From contig NZ_NXEJ01000008.1 in assembly GCF_002915175.1 (NCBI RefSeq), forward strand, positions 345,096 to 409,095: a stretch of DNA of 64,000 nucleotides. The letters run 5' to 3'. The stretch comes from Agrobacterium rosae. GTDB taxonomy: Bacteria > Pseudomonadota > Alphaproteobacteria > Rhizobiales > Rhizobiaceae. How positions within the stretch are numbered: the stretch's first letter is position 1; each line of letters starts with the position of its first letter. A model generated the notes under the pieces. The model saw only the letters and a list, made by a program, of their open reading frames with translations. It was not told the origin of the DNA and made no database searches. Below, piece after piece: positions 32,895 to 41,711 of the stretch. The position numbers were made by a program, and so were the translations under genes.

Positions 32895-35870
32895 ATGAAC
32901 CAACAACTGCTTCCGGAATTCTCCCGGCGCCTCGGCTTGTTCACAGCACTGGTCTCGCTCGCCCTCACGACGCCTACTTTCGGTCAGTCCGTCTGGACAG
33001 GCACTGCCAACAATGAATTTAGCGAAGGGGCGAACTGGAATCCGAACCTTCCAGGTGAAACAGATACGGCAACCGTCAATAGCGGCTCGCCGCAGGTTAC
33101 GAATGAAGCCACGATCGACCGGCTCGGTGTGAACGGTGGCAATGTCACCATTACCAATACTGGTGCGCTGACGGTAACGAGCGGCAGCACCATCACGTCT
33201 GGCAGCGTCGGCATCAATGCAGGTGGCGTGCTGAACTCGGATGTCGACCTCAATGGCGGCAGCCTTGGCATTGACGGCACGTTGAATGGCAAACTCAATC
33301 TGAGCAACGGCAATGTAACGGTGAATGGGGCTCTTGGCAGTGCGTCCGTGGGCGTGGGGACTGCGCTTTCCAACAATGGAACGGTGGGCGACGTGTCCGT
33401 TTCATCAGGCGGAACCTTTGCCAACAACAGCTCAGGCACCGCAGGCGCGCTTACAAATGCTGGCACGGCTTCCAATGCTGGCACGATTGAGTCGCTGACG
33501 AACACGGCAGGCAACTTTACCAACAATGCGGGCGGAACCATCACCGGAAAGACCACCGTTTCCGGTGGAACGGTGACGAACAATTTCGTCGTGACCGACG
33601 CGGACGTTGCGGCGGCCGCAGCCTTCGTCAACAACGCTGGTGCAACAGCTGGCGCGATCAGAAATTCCGGTTCGGTTACGAATACCGGGACGATAGCATC
33701 TTTTCAAAATGATGCAGGAAACTTTACGAACAACTCTGGTGGCGTAGTAACCGGCCTTACGACCGTTTCCGGTGGAACGGTGACGAACAACTTCATCGTA
33801 ACGGATGTAGACGTCGCGGAGGCGGCGGCTTTCGTCAACAACACTGGCGCGACCGCGGGCGATGTCAGAAACTCCGGCACAGTAACGAACGCTGGTACCG
33901 TCGCTTCGGTTCAGAATGATGATGGAACCTTCACGAACAATGTCGGAGGCGTGGTGACCGGCGCAACGACAGTCTACGGCGGAACGGTCACGAACAATTT
34001 CGTTGTTACGGACGCAGATGTTGCAGCCGCTGCTGCCTTCGTCAACAACGCTGGTGCAACAGCTGGCGCTATTCGCAATTCAGGCATGGTAACCAATGCC
34101 GGTACTATAGCATCTCTGCAAAATGACGGCGGGCTCTTTACCAACAACGGTGGTGGTGAGGTTACGGGGACGACGAAGATTGACGGAGGAACGATCGTCA
34201 ACAACGCGACGCTTGCCAATATCGAGATCGGCAAACAAGGAACATTCACGAACAACAACGGCGCTGCGGCAGGCACGGTGACGAATGCGGGAACAGCCGC
34301 AAATGACGGCACCATAGCTTCGCTGGTGAACACCGATGGATATTTTTCCAATACCGGGACGATCACAGGCGGAGCAACGGTTACGAGCGGCGAACTCGTC
34401 AATCAAGGAACGGTTGCCGGTACCATCGACATATTTGACGGCGGCCTCTTGTCCGGCAGTGGTGTGTCTGGGGGGCTGACCGTAAATGCAGGGGGCATTC
34501 TCTCTCCTGGACCCGGTATCGCGACGCTCGACGTCACTGGAAATCTGACGTTCCATACCGGCTCGACCTATCAGCTTGACATCAACGCCAATGGTCTGTC
34601 CGATCGGATCAATGCGGGAACAATCAATATTGACGGCGGCACTCTGGATATCCGCGCTGCCACCGGCACCTATAAGTTATCAACGGATTATACGATCCTG
34701 ACCGCCAACAGCATCACGGGAACGTTCGACAGCATTGCCAGCGACTTTGCCTTCCTCTCCCCGACGCTTACCTACGGCGGCACCAGCGTCGATCTCAGCC
34801 TTGATCGCAATGCTGTTCGGTTTCAGGATGTCGCGTTAACGGCAAATGATCGTGCAACTGCTGCGGCAGTTGAGGACTTTGGTGTTACGAACACACTGTT
34901 TTCAGCAATATTGCCGCTTGATATCCAGACCGCGCAAAGCGCCTTTTCGCAGCTCAACGGAGAAATCCACGCCTCGCTCAAAAGCGCGTTTATAAAAGGC
35001 AGCCAATTTTCCCGGGAAGCCATTATCGACCAGATGAATGAGCGAAAATCCGCACCTGCTGACGATGTCTCCTTCTGGACCTCGGGCATCCTCGCTCAAG
35101 ACAATTTTGCCAGTGACGGCAATGCCAGAGCATTTGATACCAGTATCGCCGGGACATTCTTTGGAGCCGACGTGGCGGTTTCAGATCATTGGCGACTTGG
35201 TGGGGTTCTTGGATACAGCCATCTTGCGGCACAACCTCAAGCCAGCGCCGATTCCTATCATGTCGGCCTTTATGCCGCGGGCGATATCGGACCTTTGAAT
35301 GTCGTCGGCGGTGCCATTCACACAAAAAACGAGGTATCGACACAACGCGATATCGCGTTTGGTACATTCACCGACCAGCTTTCCGCCAAATATGACAGCG
35401 CCATAACACAGGTGTTCGGGGATATCTCCTGGACGCTGGAGGAAGAGAATCTCAGCATTCAGCCTTTTGCCAATCTGGCTTACGTCAGCCTCGATACCGA
35501 TGATTTCAATGAACGTGGCGGAGCAGCAGCTTTGTCGGTATCAGGAGGCACCAGCGATGTGTCCCTGTCGACCCTCGGCATCCGCTGGTCCGCCGCTTTG
35601 CAGACCAGCGATCTACCAGTCGTCGCTTCCGGCACAATAGGCTGGCGTCACGCCGCCGGCGACCTAACGCCAGACTTGCTGACCAGTTTCGCAGGTGGCT
35701 CCCCGTTTATCCTTGAAGGAATTACAATTCCAAAAAATTCGCTTGTGTTGAAGGCCGGCATCACAGCCCACCTTTCCAAGTCGGCTCGCCTATCGCTGAC
35801 CTATTCCGGCGAATTTGCCGGCGGGTTTCAGTCGAATACGGCACACGCGAACTTGTCGATTGATTTTTAG
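32895..35870 (+). CDS. Autotransporter (type Va secretion) with repetitive passenger
   Basis: 991 residues. Signal peptide (hydrophobic LGLFTALVSLALTTPTFG, cleavage near residue 32); a long Gly/Thr/Asn-rich beta-helix passenger (about 33-690); then a C-terminal beta-barrel (about 710-991) ending ANLSIDF, the terminal Phe expected for Bam-dependent barrels. The barrel segment SFWTSGILAQDNFASDG and following alternating strands fit the autotransporter domain. The passenger contains four in-phase 69-residue repeats (listed separately). It is probably a surface adhesin or biofilm protein of AIDA-like type. It is isolated between the SorC regulon and a convergent deoR gene. The ribosome-binding site is weak. 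Confidence 0.88.
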   Translation: MNQQLLPEFSRRLGLFTALVSLALTTPTFGQSVWTGTANNEFSEGANWNPNLPGETDTATVNSGSPQVTNEATIDRLGVNGGNVTITNTGALTVTSGSTITSGSVGINAGGVLNSDVDLNGGSLGIDGTLNGKLNLSNGNVTVNGALGSASVGVGTALSNNGTVGDVSVSSGGTFANNSSGTAGALTNAGTASNAGTIESLTNTAGNFTNNAGGTITGKTTVSGGTVTNNFVVTDADVAAAAAFVNNAGATAGAIRNSGSVTNTGTIASFQNDAGNFTNNSGGVVTGLTTVSGGTVTNNFIVTDVDVAEAAAFVNNTGATAGDVRNSGTVTNAGTVASVQNDDGTFTNNVGGVVTGATTVYGGTVTNNFVVTDADVAAAAAFVNNAGATAGAIRNSGMVTNAGTIASLQNDGGLFTNNGGGEVTGTTKIDGGTIVNNATLANIEIGKQGTFTNNNGAAAGTVTNAGTAANDGTIASLVNTDGYFSNTGTITGGATVTSGELVNQGTVAGTIDIFDGGLLSGSGVSGGLTVNAGGILSPGPGIATLDVTGNLTFHTGSTYQLDINANGLSDRINAGTINIDGGTLDIRAATGTYKLSTDYTILTANSITGTFDSIASDFAFLSPTLTYGGTSVDLSLDRNAVRFQDVALTANDRATAAAVEDFGVTNTLFSAILPLDIQTAQSAFSQLNGEIHASLKSAFIKGSQFSREAIIDQMNERKSAPADDVSFWTSGILAQDNFASDGNARAFDTSIAGTFFGADVAVSDHWRLGGVLGYSHLAAQPQASADSYHVGLYAAGDIGPLNVVGGAIHTKNEVSTQRDIAFGTFTDQLSAKYDSAITQVFGDISWTLEEENLSIQPFANLAYVSLDTDDFNERGGAAALSVSGGTSDVSLSTLGIRWSAALQTSDLPVVASGTIGWRHAAGDLTPDLLTSFAGGSPFILEGITIPKNSLVLKAGITAHLSKSARLSLTYSGEFAGGFQSNTAHANLSIDF
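33513..34340 (+). repeat. Four tandem 207-bp (69-aa) repeats in the autotransporter passenger
   Basis: Units start at 33513, 33720, 33927 and 34134, exactly 207 bases apart. Each opens with a [N/T/L]FTNN-x-GG motif. Units 1 and 3 share FVVTDADVAAAAAFVNNAG and GATAGAIRNSG, while unit 2 reads FIVTDVDVAEAAAFVNNTG and GATAGDVRNSG. Unit 4 is diverged but keeps the same length. Confidence 0.85.
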
Positions 35871-35889
35871 AGTGCGCTCGCCCGGCACC

Positions 35890-36654
35890 TCATCCATTGG
35901 CAATAATGATATTGCATCCTGCGCTTTGGAGACTGGCTAGAGCCGCATCATCGGCATGCGATGTCGTGATGATGCCATCGACGTTCTGAAATTCCGTAAT
36001 TTCAAATGACGAGACGGCTCCTATTTTCTCCGATGATGCGAGGATGTAGGCGGCTCCGGATATAGACACGACGAAACGCTTAACCTCGGCTTCTTCGCTG
36101 TCGCCAGTCGTAATGCCCTGATCAGGATGCACCCCTGTTGCTCCCATAAAGCAGATATCTGGCCGATATCGCGACAGCCTGGACAAAGTCGCAGCACCAA
36201 CCGTGACGACGGAGTGGCGGAACAAGCGTCCTCCGATGATTTCCACGGTCACATGGGGATGGGCGGCCAATTCCAGAGCCACGCTGAGGCTATGGGTAAC
36301 GATGGTGGCGCGTAAATCCTGGCGCAGACTGCGGGCGAGCTGAACCGCTGTCGTACCACCATCCAGAAAGACCAGTTGCCCGTCCTCGATCATTCCCGCG
36401 GCACATCTGCCGACGTCTGTTTTCTCGGCGTCGGAGATATGGATCCGGCTTGAATAATTCGCCACGGCTGGAGAGAGAGGGACGGCTCCGCCGTGCACCC
36501 GTTTCAGGTGCCCATCCCTGGCCAGCTCTCGCAAATCCCTACGGATCGTGTCTTCGGACACGCCCATTCTCTGGCTCTCATCCGTCGCAATCACACGCCC
36601 GGTTTGAGCTAGCAGTTGCAGGAGCTGTGCTTTTCTCTCGTCAACCAACATCAT
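35890..36654 (-). CDS. DeoR-family transcriptional repressor
   Basis: 254 residues. N-terminal DeoR HTH (residues about 5-60, SEDTIRRDLRELARDGHLKRVHGGAV, the family signature) and a C-terminal sugar-phosphate-sensing domain (about 75-250) with VFLDGGTTAVQLA and FMGATGVHPDQGITTGDSEE. Such repressors release DNA on binding a sugar phosphate. It is divergent from the NudK-like gene with only about 60 bases between, which hold three 10-bp-phased CACGAA repeats. It is convergent with the autotransporter gene. An alternative start one codon downstream (36651) is possible. Confidence 0.88.
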   Translation of the reverse strand: MMLVDERKAQLLQLLAQTGRVIATDESQRMGVSEDTIRRDLRELARDGHLKRVHGGAVPLSPAVANYSSRIHISDAEKTDVGRCAAGMIEDGQLVFLDGGTTAVQLARSLRQDLRATIVTHSLSVALELAAHPHVTVEIIGGRLFRHSVVTVGAATLSRLSRYRPDICFMGATGVHPDQGITTGDSEEAEVKRFVVSISGAAYILASSEKIGAVSSFEITEFQNVDGIITTSHADDAALASLQSAGCNIIIANG

Positions 36655-36672
36655 TTTTCATCCTTGACTCTG

Positions 36673-36698
36673 CACGAATTTACACGAAAATGCACGAA
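36673..36698. promoter_or_regulatory. Three CACGAA direct repeats at exact 10-bp spacing
   Basis: CACGAA at 36673-36678, 36683-36688 and 36693-36698, each on the same face of the helix, between the deoR and nudK-like genes. Direct repeats are common in DeoR-family operators, so these are probable sites for the product of 35890-36654. Confidence 0.55.
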
Positions 36699-36715
36699 AG
36701 TAAATGAGGGCACCG

Positions 36716-37312
36716 ATGAGCGATAGCAATTACAGGCTCGTATCCGAGCGCATTCTGGCGGATGATTGGGGGCGCCTGACAAAATACGAGTTCGATCTCC
36801 GCCTGCGCGATGGTACCTGGCAGCGCCAGCAACGGGAGACCTATGATCGCGGTAACGGAGCAACCTGCCTGCTGTACAACAATGACAAAGGTACGGTGCT
36901 GCTGACACGGCAGTTCCGGTTGCCTGCATTCGTAAACGGTGCGCTCGAGTTCCTGATCGAAACACCTGCGGGCCTTCTTGAGGGAGCTGAACCGGCGACC
37001 CGGATGCAGGCCGAACTCATCGAGGAGACTGGCTACGACGTATCGGCACTGACCCACCTCTTCGACATTTACATGAGCCCCGGCTCCGTGACGGAGTATC
37101 TGGCCTTCTTCGAGGGCGAATATTCCGACAAACACAAAGTCGGTGAAGGCGGCGGCTCCACTGACGAAGGCGAAGACATCGACGTGCTGCAAATTCCGCT
37201 GACGGAAGCCATGGACATGATCACAAACGGCGACATCCGCGATGCCAAAACGATCATTCTTTTGCAGCACCTGACCATCAGACTGTTACGGGAAAAGGTT
37301 TCGTCATGCTGA
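36716..37312 (+). CDS. nudK: Nudix hydrolase, NudK-like (GDP-mannose/ADP-sugar pyrophosphatase)
   Basis: 198 residues closely resembling E. coli NudK by remembered motifs: YDRGNGATCLLYNNDKGTVL, RQFRLPAFVNG, then a Nudix box from GLLEGAEPATRMQ to AELIEETGY with the EE-x-G metal site, LFDIYMSPGSVTEYLAFF and GEGGGSTDEGEDIDVL. NudK hydrolyses GDP-mannose and related nucleotide sugars to GMP and mannose-1-phosphate. The start MSDSNYRL at 36716 is preferred over an in-frame ATG 4 codons 5'. The 3' end overlaps the small gene at 37306, so the two are coupled. The DeoR repressor next door probably controls both. Confidence 0.85.
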   Translation: MSDSNYRLVSERILADDWGRLTKYEFDLRLRDGTWQRQQRETYDRGNGATCLLYNNDKGTVLLTRQFRLPAFVNGALEFLIETPAGLLEGAEPATRMQAELIEETGYDVSALTHLFDIYMSPGSVTEYLAFFEGEYSDKHKVGEGGGSTDEGEDIDVLQIPLTEAMDMITNGDIRDAKTIILLQHLTIRLLREKVSSC

Positions 37313-37677
37313 TTTTGATCGCAGGTCCCTATCGTTCCGGAACGGGCGACGATCCGGAAAAGATGAGAGCAAACCAGAGGATATTGGAGCAGGCTTCATG
37401 GCCGTTGTTTCAGGCCGGACATATCCCCATGATCGGCGAATGGGTGGCGCAGCCAGTTTGGCACACGGCGGGCGGCAAAGAGGTTGGTGACGATCTTTAC
37501 GAGCAAATCTTTTACCCTACAGCCCAACGGCTGATCCAAATCTGCGATGCCGTGCTTCGTCTGCCGGGCGAAAGTCGCGGGGCAGACAATGACGTTCGTC
37601 TGGCCCGCGAAAGAGGACTTCCAGTCTATTTCGATATTGCGGACGTTCCGTCTGCAAACGAAGTCGCGATAGAATGA
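37306..37677 (+). CDS. DUF4406-like / nucleoside 2-deoxyribosyltransferase-fold protein
   Basis: 123 residues. The start MLILIAGPYRSG resembles the IAGPY entry of nucleoside 2-deoxyribosyltransferase-like proteins, and PGESRGADNDVRLARERGLPVYFDI resembles their second strand-turn with a Gly-Ala-Asp element. There is no signal peptide. It overlaps the nudK-like gene by 7 bases, so both are likely cotranscribed. It may act on the nucleotide released by NudK, but that is inference. The family function is poorly defined. Confidence 0.6.
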   Translation: MLILIAGPYRSGTGDDPEKMRANQRILEQASWPLFQAGHIPMIGEWVAQPVWHTAGGKEVGDDLYEQIFYPTAQRLIQICDAVLRLPGESRGADNDVRLARERGLPVYFDIADVPSANEVAIE

Positions 37678-37721
37678 AACGGTCCTTTCGCGAACGACGC
37701 ATCACGGCGGCTAAATCGATT

Positions 37722-39290
37722 TCACGATAGGGATTGCGTCTCAACAGTTGCCGCGTAAGCGGCAGGGTAAGTCGTGTCAGGCATGCCAACGAAGCTGTCG
37801 CCCCGCCTACCGATCATGCCCGGTGCAGCGAATGGCCTTGGAAACACCACCTGCGCCGCCGGTCTGACTTTGGCGATCTTCGTCAATGCTTCGACGTACT
37901 CAGCGGGCATATCCACGTTGACGATGATATCGCTATGCGGTCCCGTCGTCATGCGCGGCGTGTTCATGGCCTCTTCGACATCCATGCCGGCATGCACGAT
38001 CATGCCCGTTAATTGAGCGAGAGATGGTACGATTTGATTGCCGCCAGCAGCACCATATGCCGCGAAAGTGCCATTCGTGTCCGTCACGACGACGGGGCAC
38101 ATATTGCTGGGGGCATAGGCATTTGGCGTCAACGAATTGGCTCGGCCCGGCGTGGGGTCGAACCAGGACATGCCGTTGTTCAGCAAGATGCCGGTCGATG
38201 GCGAAAGCGCGCGTGCGCCGAAACGGTTCAGCAGCGTAAAGGTGATCGCCACCATCCGCCCCTCGCTATCAACGGCGTTAACCTGCGTTGTGCTGGTCTT
38301 GTTCGTCGTTTCTGCCGGGTTCAGCCTGCGGCGATGGGCGCTGAAGGATTCCCATAGAGCCTGCGACATGGTCGTGAAGAAATCCGCATCCACCGGGCCA
38401 ACGCCACGCTTCTGATCGAAGAAGGACAATGCGTCGAACAGGCGCTGCCCCGCACTCGTCTCGCCTGCCACGTGGACGGTCTTGTCTTGCAACGTCATAC
38501 TGCGTGCCCGGTAAATCAGTGGCTCATAGGCCGCCAAATCCTCAAGCGTCATGAAGCTGCCGCCGGTCTGCATATCCGCGATCAGTTGCGTACCGATTGA
38601 GCCGCCGTAAAGCGCATCAGGCCCTTCATTCGCCAGTGTTTCCAGAGTCTGGGCCAGCGCCGTCAAGGGTAAGACGGTTCCCGGCTCTGGCGGAAAACCA
38701 TCGGGCAAGAAAACAGATCGGGCACCCTCATCCTTGGCGAGATCCGATGCAGCGATGGCAATGGCCAATGTCGTATGCCAGTCAACGACCAGCCCCTGGC
38801 GCGCTCTTTCAATGGCAGGTGCAAGTGCGGCATCGAAACCGATCGTTCCATGTCGCTTCAGCGCATGCGCAAAACCGCGCACGCAACCGGGAACGACAGC
38901 GGCCGTGAAGCCATCGACATTGCGGTTCTCAACGGATGCGGGATGCCCGATGAAGGTCTTGATACTCGGATCCGGCCTGTAAAAATCGGCATGGAAGGAC
39001 GATGGAACGCGACCGGTGAACTCGATCGTCTCAACGGTACCATCCGGCTGGGCCACCAGCATGTAACCGCAGGCGGCAAGGCTGGTCATCCATGGTTCGA
39101 CCGTTTGAAGGGTAAAAGCAGCCGTTACGGCCGCGTCGACAGCATTGCCGCCTTCACGAAGGACTGCGGCACCTGCTTCTGCTGCGACGTAGTGCTGAGA
39201 GGTGACGACACCCCGCGCGCTGACGCCCGCGACTTTGCGCGTCGTACTGCGTTCGACACGCAGATGATTGAATTGTGGGTTCTCCATCAC
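37722..39290 (-). CDS. Gamma-glutamyltransferase family protein, cytoplasmic
   Basis: 522-residue Ntn-hydrolase precursor of the gamma-glutamyltranspeptidase family. N-terminal half: VVTSQHYVAAEAGAAVLREGGN and LQTVEPWMTSLAACGY. The autocleavage Thr is in KTSTTQVNAVDSEG, where classical enzymes have TTH-x-SVVD, so the segment is variant. The small-subunit region has NRFGARALSPSTGILLNNGM and GAAGGNQIVPSL. No signal peptide is seen. Known enzymes cleave or transfer gamma-glutamyl groups. It is last gene of a Dpp-type peptide importer operon, so it may process imported gamma-glutamyl or cyclic peptides in the cytoplasm. The start overlaps the RraA-like gene stop (ATGA). Confidence 0.8.
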   Translation of the reverse strand: MMENPQFNHLRVERSTTRKVAGVSARGVVTSQHYVAAEAGAAVLREGGNAVDAAVTAAFTLQTVEPWMTSLAACGYMLVAQPDGTVETIEFTGRVPSSFHADFYRPDPSIKTFIGHPASVENRNVDGFTAAVVPGCVRGFAHALKRHGTIGFDAALAPAIERARQGLVVDWHTTLAIAIAASDLAKDEGARSVFLPDGFPPEPGTVLPLTALAQTLETLANEGPDALYGGSIGTQLIADMQTGGSFMTLEDLAAYEPLIYRARSMTLQDKTVHVAGETSAGQRLFDALSFFDQKRGVGPVDADFFTTMSQALWESFSAHRRRLNPAETTNKTSTTQVNAVDSEGRMVAITFTLLNRFGARALSPSTGILLNNGMSWFDPTPGRANSLTPNAYAPSNMCPVVVTDTNGTFAAYGAAGGNQIVPSLAQLTGMIVHAGMDVEEAMNTPRMTTGPHSDIIVNVDMPAEYVEALTKIAKVRPAAQVVFPRPFAAPGMIGRRGDSFVGMPDTTYPAAYAATVETQSLS

Positions 39291-39967
39291 TTGGCCTCCA
39301 CAAGCGCGGCGGCAACCATTCGGCTTGCGCCTGAGAGATCGCCGAGCTTTTCACCAGCCTCGATCTTGCCCTTGTTTCGACCCGCACGCGCCTGCCTGGC
39401 CTCGGCTTCCTGCAACACCTCTTCGGCCTCATCGACCGGAATGACGAGAATTCCGCTGGCATCGGCAATCACGATGTCGCCGGGCATGACGGGTACGTTG
39501 CCGCAGGAAATCGGAAGGTTCAGAGAACCACCAAGATCATTCAGCCGGGTGGTGATACCGGAGACGCCGCGCGACCATAGGGGCATGCCGAGTTCGATGA
39601 TTTCCTCTACATCCGTGCACGGCCCATCGATGACGACGCCCATCGCGCCCGCCGTTTTGATGGCAAAAGCAACACCGCCGCCAATACAGGCGTGGCGGTC
39701 ATCCCCCAGCCGGTCAACGAACAGAAAATCGCCGGGGCGAATGACGGAGACGGCGTGATGGAGCAAAGTCGAATCCGTCGCGGGAATGGCGACGGTGATG
39801 GCCGTGCCGACCAGCGTGCGCCCGACTTGGACAACCGGCGTGATCGCGTGGTGCACGAAGCCGCGGTGGCGAAAATGTCCGATGGTGGCAACTTCAACGG
39901 CTTCAAATCTCGCCCGCAGATCAGGATCGATCTGTGGGGCCTGTGCGCCGATATGGTATTTTTTCAT
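39287..39967 (-). CDS. RraA-like (HMG aldolase-fold) protein, motif variant
   Basis: 226 residues of the RraA / 4-hydroxy-4-methyl-2-oxoglutarate aldolase fold: VEVATIGHF, RTLVGTAITVA, RPGDFLFVDRLGDD, GVVIDGPCTDVEE, PLWSRGVSGIT and PVMPGDIVIADASGILVIP. The aldolase motif D-x20-R-D is replaced: the Asp position is Gly (CIGGG) and the Arg position is Thr (PCTD). It probably is not a standard aldolase. It overlaps its neighbours at both ends by ATGA (39964-39967 and 39287-39290). A paralogue with the same change is at 51965-52630. Confidence 0.8.
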   Translation of the reverse strand: MKKYHIGAQAPQIDPDLRARFEAVEVATIGHFRHRGFVHHAITPVVQVGRTLVGTAITVAIPATDSTLLHHAVSVIRPGDFLFVDRLGDDRHACIGGGVAFAIKTAGAMGVVIDGPCTDVEEIIELGMPLWSRGVSGITTRLNDLGGSLNLPISCGNVPVMPGDIVIADASGILVIPVDEAEEVLQEAEARQARAGRNKGKIEAGEKLGDLSGASRMVAAALVEAK

Positions 39968-41610
39968 GGGGTTTCCTCTGGGGATATGTTGGCATCCTGC
40001 AAGACCGGCTTGTGCTGCCAGCCCTTGCCTGGAACTGCGGCAAGCAATTCTCTTGTGTAAGGGTCCTTGGGTGAACCAAACAGCGAAGCCGGGTCACCAC
40101 GCTCCACGATGCGGCCGTGACGCATAACAGCGATGTTATCGCAAATCTGGCTCGCGACACGCAGATCGTGGGTAATGAACAGAATGCCAAAACCAAGCCG
40201 TTCCTGCATTTTGGCCAAAAGATCGAGAACCTGTGCCTGCACCGAAACATCGAGAGCAGACACCGACTCGTCTGCAATGAGAAGCTCAGGCTCCACAGCG
40301 AGTGCGCGGGCAATGCAGATGCGCTGTCTTTGTCCGCCGGAAAACTCATGCGGGAAGCGTGTTGCCGACGCCCGGTCCAGGCCGCAGGCTTCCAGCAAAT
40401 CGAGCGCCCGGACCATGGCTGCCTTGGCATCGAGGCCATGAACGATGGGGCCTTCGGCAATGGCATCACCGATGCGTTGGCGCGGATCGAGCGCGGTGTA
40501 AGGATCCTGAAAGACGATCTGCACCTTGCGGCGCGCTTCGCGCAGGGCTTTGCCGCGCAGGCCGGAAAAGTTGCCGTCGGAGATGACTATATCGCCGCTC
40601 TCCGGCTGGACGAGACGGATCACACATTGCGCCAGCGTCGACTTGCCTGAACCGGACTCGCCGACCAGCCCAAGCGTTTCGCCCCGGCGGATGGTGATAT
40701 CGACGTCATCGACAGCCTTGACGACGCGCCCTGCACCAAACAGGCCAGAGCGTGAAAACGTCTTGATGATGTTTTTGGCGATTAGGACGGGCGAACCCAG
40801 GCCTTCCCGTTCTTTGCGCGGCGTCAATGTTGGCACAGCCGCCAGCAGCCGCTTTGTATAGTCCTGTTGCGGACGGTTAAGAACCTCATCACGCGTGCCG
40901 ATTTCAATCAGCTTGCCTTTCTGCATAACAGCGACGCGATCCGCGATCTCCGCCACCACGCCAAAATCATGCGTGATGAAAATGATGCCCGTGCCGTGCC
41001 GCTCGCGCAACTCCAGCATCAGTTTCAAAATCTGCGCCTGAGTGGTCACATCGAGCGCGGTCGTTGGTTCGTCGGCAATCAGCACCGAAGGATCGAGCGC
41101 CAGCGCCGTGGCGATCATGACACGCTGGCATTGTCCGCCAGACAATTGGTGCGGGTAGGAGTAGAAAATCTGTTCAGGGTTGGGCAGATGCACCTCCTGA
41201 AACAGCTTGATGACACGTTCCTTTATCTCTGCCTTTGACAGAGACGTATGAACCTGGAACGCTTCCGAAACCTGCTTGCCGATCCTGAAGATTGGGTTGA
41301 GGGCGGCAGTTGGCTCCTGAAAGATCATGGCGATGCTACGGCCGGTGATGCCGCGCCTTGTCGCATCGTCAATGGTGAGCAGGTTTTTGTTCTCGAACCT
41401 GACCTCCCCGGTGGGTTTGCCCAGATTGCGCGGCAACAACCCCATGGCGGCGAGCGCCGTCAAGGATTTGCCGGAACCGGATTCACCGACGATGCAGAGG
41501 ATTTCACCCTTTGCGACCGAGAGCGACAAATCCTCCACGGCAAAGCCGCGATCTGCGCCTTGCGGTAGCGGGACACTGAGATGATCGATCGACAGCCGCA
41601 CATCACTCAT
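39964..41610 (-). CDS. Dipeptide/oligopeptide ABC transporter ATP-binding protein (DppDF fusion)
   Basis: 548 residues, two ATPase domains fused (GsiA-like). Domain 1 (about 1-260): [40 protein letters not shown]. Domain 2 (about 275-545): [40 protein letters not shown], with an oligopeptide-type tail. Substrates of this class are di- or oligopeptides, glutathione or opines. ATG 41610 is preferred. GTG 41616 is also possible, with AAAGG upstream. The stop overlaps the RraA-like gene start. Confidence 0.9.
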   Translation of the reverse strand: MSDVRLSIDHLSVPLPQGADRGFAVEDLSLSVAKGEILCIVGESGSGKSLTALAAMGLLPRNLGKPTGEVRFENKNLLTIDDATRRGITGRSIAMIFQEPTAALNPIFRIGKQVSEAFQVHTSLSKAEIKERVIKLFQEVHLPNPEQIFYSYPHQLSGGQCQRVMIATALALDPSVLIADEPTTALDVTTQAQILKLMLELRERHGTGIIFITHDFGVVAEIADRVAVMQKGKLIEIGTRDEVLNRPQQDYTKRLLAAVPTLTPRKEREGLGSPVLIAKNIIKTFSRSGLFGAGRVVKAVDDVDITIRRGETLGLVGESGSGKSTLAQCVIRLVQPESGDIVISDGNFSGLRGKALREARRKVQIVFQDPYTALDPRQRIGDAIAEGPIVHGLDAKAAMVRALDLLEACGLDRASATRFPHEFSGGQRQRICIARALAVEPELLIADESVSALDVSVQAQVLDLLAKMQERLGFGILFITHDLRVASQICDNIAVMRHGRIVERGDPASLFGSPKDPYTRELLAAVPGKGWQHKPVLQDANISPEETP

Positions 41611-41630
41611 GGTCACTTTGCCTTTGCATT

Positions 41631-41693
41631 CTCAAGGACAACCGGGATTTCTGGAAGACGTTCGCGGAACTCCGCGAACGTCATATCCTTGAG
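41631..41693 (-). other. Nested inverted repeats in the spacer between binding-protein and ATPase genes
   Basis: Inner hairpin GACGTTCGCGG-AACT-CCGCGAACGTC (41657-41682, perfect 11-bp stem). The outer pair is CTCAAGGA at 41631-41638 and TCCTTGAG at 41686-41693. Such structures often protect the 3' end of binding-protein mRNA. The same bases also read as an in-frame extension of the binding protein beyond its TGA (see findings). Confidence 0.6.
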
Positions 41694-41711
41694 GGTGTCC
41701 TTGCTCGCCCA

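Noticed and set aside
33513-34340. CRISPR-like array because of regular repeats
   Set aside because: The repeat unit is 207 bases, coding and in frame with an autotransporter passenger. There are no short repeats with unique spacers.
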